Shown here: positions 34,520 through 46,490 of the stretch, piece by piece
Position numbering within the stretch: the stretch's first letter is position 1
How the letters are laid out: every line of letters begins with the position of its first letter
Source: Sparus aurata
Lineage: Eukaryota > Chordata > Actinopteri > Spariformes > Sparidae
DNA: 64,000 bases
NCBI RefSeq assembly: GCF_900880675.1
Contig: NC_044199.1
Location: 26,400,953 to 26,464,952, forward strand
Direction of reading: 5' to 3'
Made by a program: the position numbers and the translations under genes
Notes under the pieces: model-generated
What the model was told of the DNA's origin: nothing
Seen by the model: only the letters and a program-made list of their open reading frames with translations
Database searches by the model: none

Positions 34520-34582
34520 CTGGTTAGGTTTAGACACCTGAACTACTCGGTTAGGTTTAGGAGAAGATCATGATTTTGGTCA
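34520..34582 (+). repeat. Dispersed repeat, GGTTAGG family, copy 8
   Basis: Motifs CTGGTTAGGTTTAGACACC, AACTACTCGGTTAGG and AGATCATGATTTTGG in family order. Confidence 0.6.
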
Positions 34583-34799
34583 GCTCTATGAGGTCAAACA
34601 TGTCAGCACTCAAACATGGGTCTCCTTGGGAGGAAATCCAACCAACTTGACCTCCTCCGGATGTGGTCTTCTCTGGCCGTTTGTGCAGCTACACTGGAGG
34701 GTTGCATTTGGATTTGAAGCTAGAGAGCTAAAACTACAGTTTAAAGTTTTGGGCCTCGGACAAAAGCTGCCATATTTGACGAGGTGGGAGTGAAAATGG

Positions 34800-35305
34800 G
34801 CTGCAAAAACAGTGAGCTAAAAGCCACACCTGTGTTAGCATGCGAAATTTTTTACATTAGCACTAAACACAAAGTACAGCTAAGACTGAGGGGGAAACCA
34901 TGCATCAAAGTATTAACAAGGTGGATTTTGATCCAGTGGTGACGCAATGATCATTCAGAGATTTTACTCGTCTGATTTTATCTTACTCACCTGTTCATAC
35001 TTTCTAATAAATGTGTGGTTCTCCTGTCTGTGCTGCCAAATGCCAGTCAATTGTGTTGATATGGCAATTAAGTATTGTATCTTGAACCTCTTGAACATGA
35101 ATATCTTTGCCACATCTCGTGACAATCAATCCAGTATCAGTTGAGACTTTTTTTACCCAAAGCTGAAAATATCAAGCTAAAAGAAAAGTCAGGGAAACAA
35201 GAAATTCATTGGGATTCATCCTTCGGGGACTGAGAACGTGTGCAAAAAAAGGTAATGCTAATCCACTCAGTGATTGTTGAGATATTTCAGTCCGATCCGA
35301 GGAAG
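34800..35305 (+). repeat. Dispersed repeat, TTAGCATG / GAGATATTTCA family
   Basis: It begins with GTGTTAGCATGCGAAAT, TTAGCACTAAACACAAAGTA and CAGCTAAGACTGAGGG, and ends with TTCATTGGGATTCATCCTTC, GGGGACTGAGAA and TGTTGAGATATTTCAGTC. This beginning and end, in this order, match a repeat family common in percomorphs as I remember it. Other pieces are at 38880, 46955, 49055 and 51230. Confidence 0.5.
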
Positions 35306-35671
35306 TGGATGGACTAGCAGCAGACACGGCGCCAGTGTGTGGCTGAGAATCTTACTGGTAGTTCCTCCTGGGTTACTCCCCTCCACCGCTGTCATAGTCC
35401 ATAAATTGCTTGTGTGTGTGCCAGAGTACATTTCATATGTCTCACCGGTCTTAAATGCAGTAAACCCTGATGATGTGCATCCTTGTAAGATGTTTGCGAT
35501 TGAAGTTGGTGTCTGTTTGGGTGACTGATGGGACAGAAAGATAACAGGGACAAAAACAGAGAGGAGGTGGAGAGGAGGAAGTGTGCTCATGAGACAGAGG
35601 AGGTAGGGAGGGAGAAGCGATGTTCTGATGTGCTTTGACACCAGTCTAATATAAAAAGTAAACACACGCAC

Positions 35672-35674
<3 letters not shown>

Positions 35675-35702
<28 letters not shown>
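35675..35702. repeat. CA microsatellite
   Basis: Fourteen CA units; the source of the V-C-V-C frame on the reverse strand. Confidence 0.9.
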
Positions 35703-35703
<1 letters not shown>

Positions 35704-37615
35704 GCACGGGGCTTCATTGACGTGGATTTGTAGCAAAGGGGGAATAGAGTTGTGTTGGTGCAGCACAAAACCAGCTCGATGTTGGACTGAATCCAGCCAG
35801 GTGTCCTCCTCTCGCAGCTTCTGTTTATTCTGAGGCCTTCAAGAAAAATGAGGAGACTTTAATGATCTCTGCAGGGAAATTGGTTGTTATAGCAGCAGAG
35901 GAAAAAAAAAAAACAGGGCACGGTATGGATGGATTACTGTAAAGTAAAATAAATCACAGACAATGGAAGAAAATGCTTTCAAACGCGATTTTCAAATTTT
36001 TTGTATTGCAGGTTTACATGCGATGAGATAATAAATTATGTGTGTAGAGTGAACATTGTGGGATCTTTATCAAGATTAATAGAAATGTTTAAGAATTTTT
36101 CCCCGCTCCAGTGATGATGTCATCCACAGTGGAGAGCTGAACATTCCACAGTGCGCCCCCCTTTTAAAATCTGAAACCGTCAGAAAATATCCTAAAATGT
36201 AAACTCTGAGAGGTTGTAAACTGTTCAAGCTATCAAACTGACCATTAAGGCCAGTAAAGTCCCAACTCTGGTGACCCCTTTAAGGTGTGAATTACTTTTT
36301 TTATGTTAAGGTATGGCGAGGCAACAAGGCTCCAAACAGGTGTGGTTTGAGCTCATTTCACAATGATTTCCTGCTATTTTGTAACTGTTTTTGCTTTTTT
36401 TTTTTTTTTTTTAAAACGGTTTGGCAAATCGCTTCCGAAATACATAGAACACTTGTCCTGCTCATTTTGCACATTATGATATTTTTCTTCTATGTATGTG
36501 TGCGAAATGCTGCGAACTAATAATCTGCCAGACAGTCATTATGAAGAATCCTTAATCAGTGGCATAGCAAATAATATATAGTGTGCCATGTGCTTTTTTA
36601 CAGCAGGTACACAAAGTCGAAATCAACTCATTCATAAAATAAACAAGATGTCACAAATCTGTAAATCTCAAATATTCTATTTTCATTTTCCTTTCACAAG
36701 CAAAAATCCCACTTGTATTTAGTAATTTAATTCATAATTCTGAGCTGGAAAAGCTATTGACAGCTCACACACATCATACATTATTACAAAACTTGCCTTT
36801 GCCTGAAAGGTATAACAATGTGTTGTATTTTAAAAGCTTGTGTAATACATTTGGAAGTAGAGTATAGAATACAATAATTCCATATGGAATGAATCCAAAT
36901 AAGTATCAGAAATGCGCTCAGGTGTTCCTTCCAAACCGCACAGCAAGTATGCTGAGTGAGCAGCAGACCAGAACAAATAAATAACCAGCAGCAGTTTTAA
37001 TTATTGATATTCACACTGACAGCGATCTCATCTGCCCGCTCACTCTCAGAGATCGCGGTGACAGTTTTCAGGTGCATCACACCTCTGAGAGGCATGATGT
37101 TAGTCGCACACCTCACCTGAAGTGTGGTAATTTGATTCATGCCGTAGACGAAGAAAAGCTGTCCAAACCTTTTCTGCCACAACTGGACATATTATACTAT
37201 AAGAACATGCTGTATTGTTCCCGCTGGCCAGGTCACCATCTGTTTCATCCTCACTCAGTGAACACCTCCAGATTGTTTTTCATCCTGTTTCCTGCTGCAT
37301 TCTTTCATTTTGGATTCATTTTCAGACATAAGATATTATATCACACACACTTGGGGGCCACTACAACACCAAAACGACCCGTTATCATCTCTACTTTGTT
37401 CATTGTTATTCCTGTGCTGTGGCTCTGCTCTGAAGGGAAGCTGGGAGGTTTTCACCAAACAACACAAAGCTTTGGTGTGAATTTGTGGAGCTTATAATGT
37501 TAAGTAAGAAGTCCGGAAGAGAGTTTTAATGTAATTTCTTGGCATGAATCTTAATTAAGAGGAGGACAAAGAAGGAACAAAATAAACTCTAATTTGCTCC
37601 AGAAATGATTTTCTG

Positions 37616-37619
<4 letters not shown>
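35703..37619. other. Intron sequence, nothing recognised
   Basis: A T run lies at about 36397-36411 and an A run at about 35900-35911. A 141-codon frame at 37072-37497 (+) has no recognisable domain. I see no other structure. Confidence 0.5.
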
Positions 37620-37700
<81 letters not shown>

Positions 37701-37760
37701 TTATATTCATATTTATATTCATATTTATATTCATATTTATATTTATATTTATTTATGTGT
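37620..37760. repeat. AT microsatellite plus 12-bp minisatellite
   Basis: An uninterrupted AT run at 37620-37693 (74 bp) is followed by four exact units of CATATTTATATT from 37696 to 37743 and a decaying TTTATA tail. It accounts for the Y-I-Y-I and K-Y-E-Y frames on the two strands. Confidence 0.93.
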
Positions 37761-38223
37761 TTTATTTTATTTTTTGATTGGATTTTAATTTTCATGATGA
37801 CTTTTACTTTAAAATGTCAATTTGGATAACCTATAAAAGCATGTGCTGATGAAAGCACACATTGTGAATAGAGCCACGGAGCTCTTGTTCAGTTGTAATT
37901 AATGGCTTTCTCACCAGACCTTATGGAAAATTTAACCCCTATCCCGAGTTGAATTCGAAACCCCTGCGTGGAGCTACAGGAGGATTAAAAGCAGAAATTA
38001 TTGCCGGCTAAATCACGGTGACACAATAATGCAGTGTAGCAACCCAGAGGTTAATAGCGGGGCTGCAGATATATTGGTGTCAGGAACACTAAATACTAGG
38101 TTAGTTCAGGTTGTTGTGACACGGTCTCCTGCCTGCCTTTATTTCTCTTTCTACTTTCAGTCGTAAATTATGGCTACATACAGCAGAACCATGTTGAAAG
38201 TTCACAAAATCTCATAGTAAGTG

Positions 38224-38367
38224 CCCTGCTGGGAAAAACCAGGATAGACCAGCACCAAAAACACAACATATACTGGTCTTGCTGATGACTGGTCACCAGC
38301 AAGACCAGCATATGTTATGTTTTGGAGCTGGTTTTGGTGCTGGTCTATCCTGGTTTTTCCAGCAGGG
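38224..38367. mobile_element. Hairpin MITE, 144 bp
   Basis: The left end CCCTGCTGGGAAAAACCAGG and following GATAGACCAGCACC are mirrored at 38334-38367, and the inner halves also pair (TGGTCTTGCTG with CAGCAAGACCA). The whole element is close to one long hairpin with a loop of a few bases at about 38288-38296. TGC flanks both ends (38221-38223 partly and 38368-38370), a possible 3-bp target duplication. Confidence 0.72.
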
Positions 38368-38879
38368 TGCTCTGGGCTACAGTTTTTATAATATGATGTA
38401 AATCTAAACGTAGTTTTGCATAGCTGAAGTTTGTGCCAAGATAAGACAATGGCGACACATTAAAATTGTTGGACCACAAGTTGCTGAACAAGTTAAAGAG
38501 TCTGTATGGTAGAAGCTGCATGTGGTTGTATAGGCACAGCTGTGCCGGTTTGCTAACATGCTCCAAACGACATGCTAATGTTTAGCTGCAGGGTTGGGAA
38601 GGTCTCTGTTTTTTCCAGTCCAGTCCAGTCCGGTGTACCAGCTTAAACTGCTTTGATTTCATTTTATGCTGAATACCTCATTTTAAAATTTCCCCAAAAA
38701 TGTATCATTCCCTTTATAATCTTTGCTGATTCACTCTAATTCATGGGCTCTCATTATGTTCCATTAGGGAGAGCCTGAGTCATGTGTGACACCTAGTAGT
38801 AAAATCCGGTATTTCCAGTCTGGTCCACGACTGGGCTTAATATCAAATTGCTTTGAACATTTTTTATCACACTATTTAG

Positions 38880-39010
38880 CAGGTATAATGTTTACAGTGT
38901 TCATAATCTTAGTTTAGCATGTTAGCATGCTAACCCTGGCTAATTAGAGCTAAACGCAAAGTACCTCAGAGGCTGATGGGACTGTCATCACTTTCCATGA
39001 AACTGATTAC
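38880..39010 (+). repeat. Dispersed repeat, TTAGCATG family fragment
   Basis: GTTTAGCATGTTAGCATGCT, AGAGCTAAACGCAAAGTACC and GAGGCTGATGGGACTGTCAT occur in the order seen in the family. Confidence 0.5.
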
Positions 39011-40772
39011 AATAACTGTGTTTACGAGTCAGAGAAATCACTGAACTCAGGTTTCATCCTCTTGGAACAATAAATGTCTTTACTTAGCTAAATACTTGTA
39101 GTCTGTTACCATCAGCGGTACTGACATACTGACAAAACTGACATCCAGTCACATAGTCACATACATATCTGCCAGTATGTCTCCAATCTTCCAATTCCAA
39201 TTCCTTGCATTTTCTTTGGCATCAAATGACCTTTTTAGAATGAATAACTATGAGCTAAATATGAGCTAATGGTAGACTTTTATTTTTCATGGAACCTTAT
39301 TGGTTTTACTAAACTTTGTGTGAACTCGACTGTGAAAACGTAATCTTTTCAGGCCAACAGTTTCGACACTGTGTGAGCTTCATCTGTTCGTCTGTGTGGC
39401 AAAAGGAGCGAGGGAGTAGCCGGGAAAATGAGAAGATAAATCCTGATCCCAAATGGTGTTGATAGCGCGTGTTACCAGCCGTAATGAGGTAGAGTCGCCG
39501 CTGTCTCGCTCAGATGGAGATTTATACAGGAATGAAGAGGTCCAGCTGTCTTCCAGAGCGCATACCAATAAAGATAGATCAACCTGAGGAGCCCGGAGCA
39601 TGAAGGGTAACAAGCATGATAGAGAATGCCGGTGGCGTGAGATGAACATGTGGGGGCATCTCACGTTGTGGAGAAAAGTGACTTTTAGCAAGGTTAAGTG
39701 AGGTACAATGGTGCGCACTGACAGCGCAAATTGTTTTTCGACGATTGGCCATCTAACAGCAAACTGTGCTTTCACATTGTGAACAATTTAGATAATGTGT
39801 CGCTCTTTTCTGACCAGCAGTGGGAGGTGGGAGTTGCTTGATTGCATCCATGTTGGAGTCTGTCACTGCACATTTTTAACAAGCCAGCCGGACACTTCAG
39901 ACTGCTTCTGTGGGGTTTTTTTTTACATTTTTTTTTTTTTTTCTCTTTTTGATGAGTTGACCAGCAGTGACTTTAGTCAGACCGGAGTCATGAATCTGCT
40001 CATTTGGACAAAATCAGAAAGACTCAACTTGAACGCCAATGACTTGTGACTTGATTCAGACTTGAACCTTCTGTCTTGGAATGACTTGTTGACCTCAAGC
40101 CCAAGTGTGCATCGATTTGTTGTTTTCCTAACTACGAATACGCTTTGAATCAGTCCAATGCCAGCCAATCGCATGGAGTGATCTGAAGCGAACAGCATAC
40201 AGAAAAAAAACACATGGGATCATCTTGAACCGAAACTTGGTAGCTGTCCTTGCTTGGAACTTGAATCAGGACTTCATAGGCTCCACAGTCCAAAGCTCAG
40301 TAAGGAGGCGAAGAGGCAATATGCTTTTTTTATACCTCTTTCTTTTCTTCAAACATTTTTCATTGCTTGGCCTGTTTGGTAGTATTAGCCGTCACCGTCT
40401 TTCTTTAGAATCGCTATAAGAGTTTGCCTATGTTAGGCTACATAGCGCTGCTTCAGTTGTCCACCTTGAAGCACGCTGTCTTGCCTCCTCTTTCTGTTTC
40501 TCTCTCCTTTCTGCCTTCTCCGCCAGCAACAAGTTTTTTATAAGTTTCACCACTGACTCTGTTGTCACAGCAGCAGGTGAGCAGTGCGTGGATGAAGCGT
40601 GTTGATTATGCTGCCGATCAAAACCAACATGCACCAAATGACAACCAGGTGCACTCAAAACAATAGCATAAGTAGGTCTACACTGAATAGGAACGTCCCA
40701 CGTCACGACCAGTGCGTTTTCAAGAGGGATGTTATACCAGAGATTGCAGTATATTGGAGAGCAAGTATGATT
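39011..40772. other. Intron sequence, nothing recognised
   Basis: T-rich tracts lie at 39917-39942. Open frames of up to 131 codons (39380-39775 on -) have no domain. Part of 40430-40770 may belong to the repeat that follows, but I cannot set a boundary. Confidence 0.45.
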
Positions 40773-40925
40773 GTTCACTAGTTATTGGATCGTGGATGGC
40801 GTCCTGCTCTCGGACGGATGAAAAGAATAAAAGTATAAAAAGCTAAAAAGGTCTCCTACTATACATGTGCAGCCGTTAATATACTACCTGGTCAGATCCG
40901 CCCAACTAAACACTGCTTTTCTCTT
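40773..40925 (+). repeat. Dispersed repeat, ATAAAAGTATAAAA family, copy 2
   Basis: GTTCACTAGTTATTGGATCG, GAATAAAAGTATAAAAAGCT, GCCGTTAATATACTACCTGG and CCGCCC match 12249-12375 in order. Confidence 0.55.
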
Positions 40926-41561
40926 CGTGTGCATTCATGTACCACACATTTTGCTCAAGATGAAACGTTTCCAAGTCATGGTGCAATATTTTTAGTGTTC
41001 ACTTCTGGGGAACCCATCCAAAAGTTTCAGTAAAAATCCAATCCAATGGATTACATTACAAATGGCAAAATTTACCATTCAATTTGGTAACTAACTACCA
41101 ACAGTTTAAGAGCAATCTAACCCAATAATCTTTCCCTGAATTTGCACCACCTTAACCTTATTATATTATCTGCGTTCAGATGCTAGGTGGGGTCATGATT
41201 TCCCAATCATTCTTTTTAAACCGGCAGTAACTGATCACCCGTTGGTTACCGCGCATCAGTTCGGGGTCATCAAGCTGTAGATGGGAATCAGTAGAAGTGG
41301 ATTATTTTTGTTAAAGTGAAGTGCAGAAACAAGTCCCAGATGAGACATCCAGTAGCACTTTATGGGTCTCACCCCAATCATCTGATGTATGAATTTCTGT
41401 GTCTGGGCCAGCAGGGAGGCGTCTTGGAAGTGAAAAGCAATTAAACACACAGGCTGAAGCACTCCACTGTACTGAGCTTTACTGAAGTGTAACCGTGGCA
41501 GAAGGAGGAGAGAGAGCGAAAGAGCCCAGAGTTACCCACCGCCATGTCATCTCTGCTCCAC

Positions 41562-41564
<3 letters not shown>

Positions 41565-41616
<52 letters not shown>

Positions 41617-41619
41617 AGA
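41565..41619. repeat. GA microsatellite
   Basis: A GA run of 55 bp with one GGA interruption; the source of the R-E-R-E and L-S-L-S frames on the two strands. Confidence 0.92.
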
Positions 41620-42034
41620 CTACATTAGCAGCAGAACAAATACAGAGCAAAGAAAAGGAGGAATGGGCGGCCGGGAACAGACACACTCACAGTCATCTGG
41701 GAGGAGAGGAAGCTGCAGAAAAGGAGAAAGACAAAGAACAGCACACACCAGGGATAACAGATGGAGTTTGGAGGTAGATACAGTGTCTGGTTTGGAGCTG
41801 AGCCCGATATTCCCGCGAGGATAGGAGGTGACAGTTTGCCATGTGCCCCCCCTGTGCAAAGTAAAGTGCTCTGTGAGACCGTCCGGTTGTAGTAAAGTTA
41901 TCTTTACAGCTCCCAACTTTATCACAATGTCACACGGTGAGTTCAGTGCAGTTTCTCCAACCTTGAAAACATCCTGATGATACATTTTTCAAATTCTAGG
42001 ACGGTTACAAGCCGCTAATAATGTTGTCTGAAAG

Positions 42035-42130
42035 AAGATTTAGACTTTATTGTCCCAGAGGGAGATTTGTTTTCACAGCCGGTTCAATACAGAGAGACAC
42101 TGCAGCATACAGATAAAGACAACACACAGA
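42035..42130 (+). repeat. Possible retroelement tail fragment
   Basis: TTTAGACTTTATTGTCCCAG, AGGGAGATTTGTTTTCACAG and CATACAGATAAAGACAACAC resemble a frequent fish repeat tail. There is no second copy in the window. Confidence 0.35.
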
Positions 42131-42514
42131 TTCTCCATGAATACATTCAGTGTCGAGATTTAAAGGATGAATATTGAGAACTGGAGCCAACACGTAAAGT
42201 TACACTGATTATGGACGGGTTTAGTCTCACCAGATCTGAAGATGGCCAACAGGATCATATCAGGACACTTGCTGGAAATACCGCTGTGTCTTGTGGACCC
42301 TGTAATTGTGACCTTATCCTGCATGAGTAGGTGCAAACATCAACTCTGATATCTCGTGAGTTTAATAAATGATCCTTCGTGGTGTCATGATGTCATCTCT
42401 CCTTAAGCAGCAACACTTACATTATTCCATCAGATTGTATACCTTCATACGCAGTAAACCCCCCCACACACACACACACGTATTTTCCATAGCTGTGTTT
42501 CCATCAATGTAGTT

Positions 42515-43394
42515 TTAAAGGAGAACTTTGGTCGATTTAAACATGCAGCTTCATTGCTCAAGCTACCCTTGACTTGTCAGTACCAAAGACGCGAACAAAT
42601 TTGGTCCAACCATTACAGAGCTCCGTGAACGGAGACTTAGCATTGAACGCTAACAGCATGGGGTCAGAACTTTGCACTGTGTTTTAAGCGTCTTAACATG
42701 CTCCACATCTCACACCAAACGTTATGCAACATCAGCAGACACCTTAGCACACAGCACTGTAGCGTGTATGACTCAAACTGAATAAAAAAGTAGTTAAAAC
42801 AGTGTGTTTGTGCAAGGAGCTACTTACCTGTTTGTTGACATCCGTGTCTTCCGGTAGCTAGGCCAAACTAGTCAATCTGTCGAGCGTGCACTTACTCCCT
42901 CACTGGCGGAGACGGAAACGTAATCCAGCATTTTCGTGTTTATGTTCATAATGTACATGTCCATGTTACAGCCTGTCATGAGCCACGAGCCTTACAATAG
43001 CCTGTTAAGCCTGTTAAGTGCACACTCGATGGATATGCTAGTTTGGTCTAGCTACCGGAACACACGGATGTCAACAAACAGGTAAGAAGCTCCTTGCACA
43101 AACACACTATTTTAACTACTTTTTTATTCATTTTGAGTCATACACGCTACAGTGCTGTGTTGTAAGGTGTCTGCTGATGGTGCATAACTTTTGGTGTGAG
43201 ATGTGGAGCATGTTAAGATGCTTAAAACACAGTGTAAAGTTCTGACCCCATGCTGTTAGCGTTCAATGCTAAGTCTTCGTTCACGGAGCTCTGTAATGGC
43301 TGGACCAAATTTGTTCGCGTCTTCGGTACTGGCAAGTCAAGGGTAGCTTGAGCAATGAAGCTGCATGTTTAAATCGACCGAAGTTCTCCTTTAA
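42515..43394. mobile_element. Large foldback element with 380-bp arms and TTAA flanks
   Basis: The left arm 42515-42894 and the right arm 43015-43394 are reverse complements with only scattered mismatches, separated by a 120-bp loop. The outer ends read TTAA then AGGAGAACTTTGGTCGATTT on the left and, on the right, the complement of AGGAGAACTTCGGTCGATTT followed by TTAA. The TTAA pair is the signature target duplication of piggyBac-type elements. There is no transposase frame, so the element would depend on one encoded elsewhere. The high identity between arms suggests recent activity or repair between arms. The whole transcript of this segment would fold into a duplex of hundreds of base pairs. 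Confidence 0.85.
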
Positions 43395-44841
43395 GTGTCT
43401 TTTAAAGAAACAGCATAATTGAAAAAAACTGTCTACATGTAAAGAAACTTTTTGTGCTCACTTGAGTTGCTGAGTTCAGGCGCTTGATAGAAGATGGAAA
43501 CACGTTTCCAAATAGGTTCTGATGTAGCAGACATTTAACTCACATGACCAATCAGCAGTTTCCATTTCGAAAGAGGCACGTGTTTCCATGGTTGAAAAAG
43601 TCTTGAAGACCTCTCTCCATCCTTCTGTCGTAGATTCTTCTTCTTCTTCAAGGATCACTTGCAGTCGGCAAACAACTGGTTTTGTCACTGTTTTACAATT
43701 TCTACGTCCTTCTACTCATTTATAGTTGTCTATACTGCCTACTCCCGATGGAACCGTGCTTATCGTAGCCTCCCTTGTGTGCTCCAAACCAGTTGATAGA
43801 AACTTGCCTAATTTTCAAAAGTTTGCTTGAAATTCAGTCGAAGGTTGGATGGAATCGCTGCTTCTTGACGTCAGCGAGAGTAAACAAACACAACAATTTA
43901 ATAATCATCTTCTAAAAAGAAGTGCAACTTATTTCTTCCGATCTTGCATCCATGACATCAGATGTAGACATTTTCTATACAATACAAATGAAAAAAAAAC
44001 AAACAATCCAGTTGAATGCTGTCCATTCATGGTCACAGGAGCTAATGCATCCCCACACTTGTGGAGATGGTGAGGTTATGCCAAGTATAAAGAATAACAG
44101 CACTCAGGTGTTAGCCCGCAGCTATAGCTTAAATTTGACTCTTCATGTCCACATCAACCACAGCATGATGGTGACTGCAGCACCAAATCTTTCATTTTTA
44201 GCCCAAAAATGTTAAAAGCATCTGGACATACAGACAACAAAAAATAAAATATGGAATAAAAGGTTTAAATTCCTTAAAGCTAAAATTTTCTGCGGTTTCA
44301 GACCATCAGTTCAAAGTGTGTGTGACATGTATTTCTTTTTCAAACACTAACTCTCAGAGCGAGAAGTAATATCATGGTGTCACCACACTGTCCAGCTCAT
44401 CATCGTCAACGTGAGAGCTCAACTTTTTTGATTGCGCGGCAATCTCAACCTAGAAATAAAAAATAAAAAAAACAATTCCCGCTGTGTCGTGAGGCGTGTA
44501 AATGCAACACGGCCTCTGGATTATTCATGGTCTGTCTTTTAATAATGCATGCTGTTTAACTTTACGGTGGAAGTGAGATGGAGCTGTGTGTGAGAGCACT
44601 TTGCAGCCCGACAGTTGCCAGCTTAAACCCCAGGAAGGGGCTGCGAAAATGGGGAAAGTCTCCTCTGTTTCAACAATTACTCTTAAAGACGTGGTAACAG
44701 TGTTCTCGAGTGTGTTTATGTGTGTGAAGAGATTGGGTGTCCACGCTCCTCTGAGCAGCCAGATGGTGTTTGCCAGTGACGCAGTTTTTAGCATCAACCT
44801 TCAATCCTTCTTCACACACATCACATACTGTAAAGCCTCCG

Positions 44842-44842
<1 letters not shown>
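43395..44842. other. Intron sequence, nothing recognised
   Basis: It includes short TTC repeats at about 43636-43649 and open frames without domains. No further inverted repeat was seen. Confidence 0.5.

Positions 44843-44872
<30 letters not shown>
44843..44872. repeat. CA microsatellite
   Basis: A CA run, source of the V-C-V-C frames on the reverse strand and part of a 199-codon frame on the + strand. Confidence 0.9.
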
Positions 44873-45033
44873 TCCCTGTTGGGTCTTGCAGCGCTCCCTG
44901 ATGGTGCAGCCCAACACCGTGGCGTCGTGTTCAGGCATGATTCTCTTCTCATTAACCCTCCCATCTGGTTGTGAGCTGTGGCGGTGTTTAAATGGAGGCA
45001 TGCTTTCCAGGCACTGTCACTCAATCACCACTT

Positions 45034-45044
45034 CCTCTCTCTCT

Positions 45045-45084
<40 letters not shown>
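45034..45084. repeat. CT microsatellite
   Basis: A CT run with two TTT interruptions; encodes L-S-L-S in the overlapping 199-codon frame, which is not a gene. Confidence 0.9.
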
Positions 45085-45087
<3 letters not shown>

Positions 45088-45999
45088 GCTTCTACTTATT
45101 CATACCATTCCTCGCTCGCCCTCTCATGTGGTTTGCCGTCTCCCCTGTAAGCTCCCCGGTTTGTTCATCTCGCAGGTCAGGCTGATAATTGAAGCTGATT
45201 GTTGATGTTTCATTCAGAATCAGACACGGCTGGGTCTCAGTTTTCCATTTGTGAAATGATGCAGTCACAATAATAAGCTATTGTTAGCACCGATGTAAAA
45301 TACATTACCACCAGTTTTTCAGCCTCATTTGAGCTAAAGCTCTTTAGATTTTTTTAGCCACGCTAGCAGCCGGACACGAGGAGTGTCAGTTTGTCGGCTT
45401 GCCCCCTAATCTGGACTGAAATATCAGAGTCATGTCTCCCTCTGGATGTACTGTAATTTTGGTGGCTTTTAATCTAGCATCATCATCAAGTCCCGCTTTC
45501 AATTATTCCAACACACCTGCAAAACTAATTAATTCCCTTCAGCCTCTGCAGTACTATAAAAAAAATGGGACGTGAAGAAAACAAAACAGACTAGATATGG
45601 TCAGTTAAATAATAAAAGGTAAAGAATAAAAGAGAAAGCATGCAAAAAAAAACATTACAATACATTGACACCAAATTATCAGCTGATTTTTGCTTTTATG
45701 AACAGCTGATGTACATCAATATTAAATGGCAGGGTCTAGGTTAGGTTTAAATTAGGTTGTTTAGGGTCCAAGCAGGAACTGCGTGTCAAATGTCGCACAA
45801 ATGTCAATCATTAAGGAAATTACGTATGTATTTTATCAATTTTGGCCATGAGTGGGGCACAGTGGCTCATTAGTGCCCCCTAAAATGCAGTCCCTGGGAC
45901 GACTGTTACCTACATGTATGAAATTTAAAACACACCTGTGTGGCACCTACGACAGCTTAGATACTTTTACTGATGGGAACGTCTGTGTTTTAGGTGTTG

Positions 46000-46490
46000 T
46001 TGGACCCAGAAGCGGACAACAAGGCAGGGAGTAGTGTAGCAAGGACATTTATTGAGGCTGTCACAGGGAGTATACCGGTATGAATAGTCACAGACTCTGG
46101 CTGGAGAATCCACCAGAGAGGAGGAGAAGAGGTAGCTCACTGGAGGCTGGCTAACTGGAAGTGGAGCTGCTGGTAGATGAACGTGGTCAACAGTGCAGGC
46201 AAAAAGAGCAACAAACTGAGTCAGATCGCTTTGTAAAGATCAGCAGGAAAACACACGAGACACACACTAAAGAGACGAGCACTAACTGGGGCCATGTACC
46301 ACTCAGTAACTGACGAAATCATCTGGCAGCAGGTAGAGTGAAGACCAGGGCTCATCAGCAGCCGCTGAGTGCTAATCTGCTGCAGGTGTGTGTGAGTCAG
46401 CAGCTCCAGTGAGGGCGAACCCTGCCCAGCCTCTCAGTGCACCTCTGAAAGCACAGCAAACACAAAAAAACACCACAGCACAAATCCACA
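46000..46490. repeat. Possible dispersed repeat, GGACCCAGAAGCGGACAACA type
   Basis: The start (TTGTTGGACCCAGAAGCGG, then AGGACATTTATTGAGGC) and the end (A/C-rich, CAAACACAAAAAAACACC) look like a teleost repeat that I have seen before, perhaps an LTR or retroelement end. There is no second copy here, so this is a weak call. Confidence 0.35.

Noticed and set aside
35267..35707. 146-codon reverse-strand frame
   Set aside because: It begins in a CA microsatellite and overlaps a dispersed repeat; no protein family is recognised.
37072..37497. 141-codon + strand frame
   Set aside because: It has aromatic-rich stretches that could look like membrane segments, but no family resemblance, no codon pattern and AT-rich intron context.
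44586..45185. Longest open frame in the window (199 codons, + strand)
   Set aside because: It runs through a CA tract and a CT tract, giving T-H-T-H and L-S-L-S stretches. There is no domain and no splice or start support.
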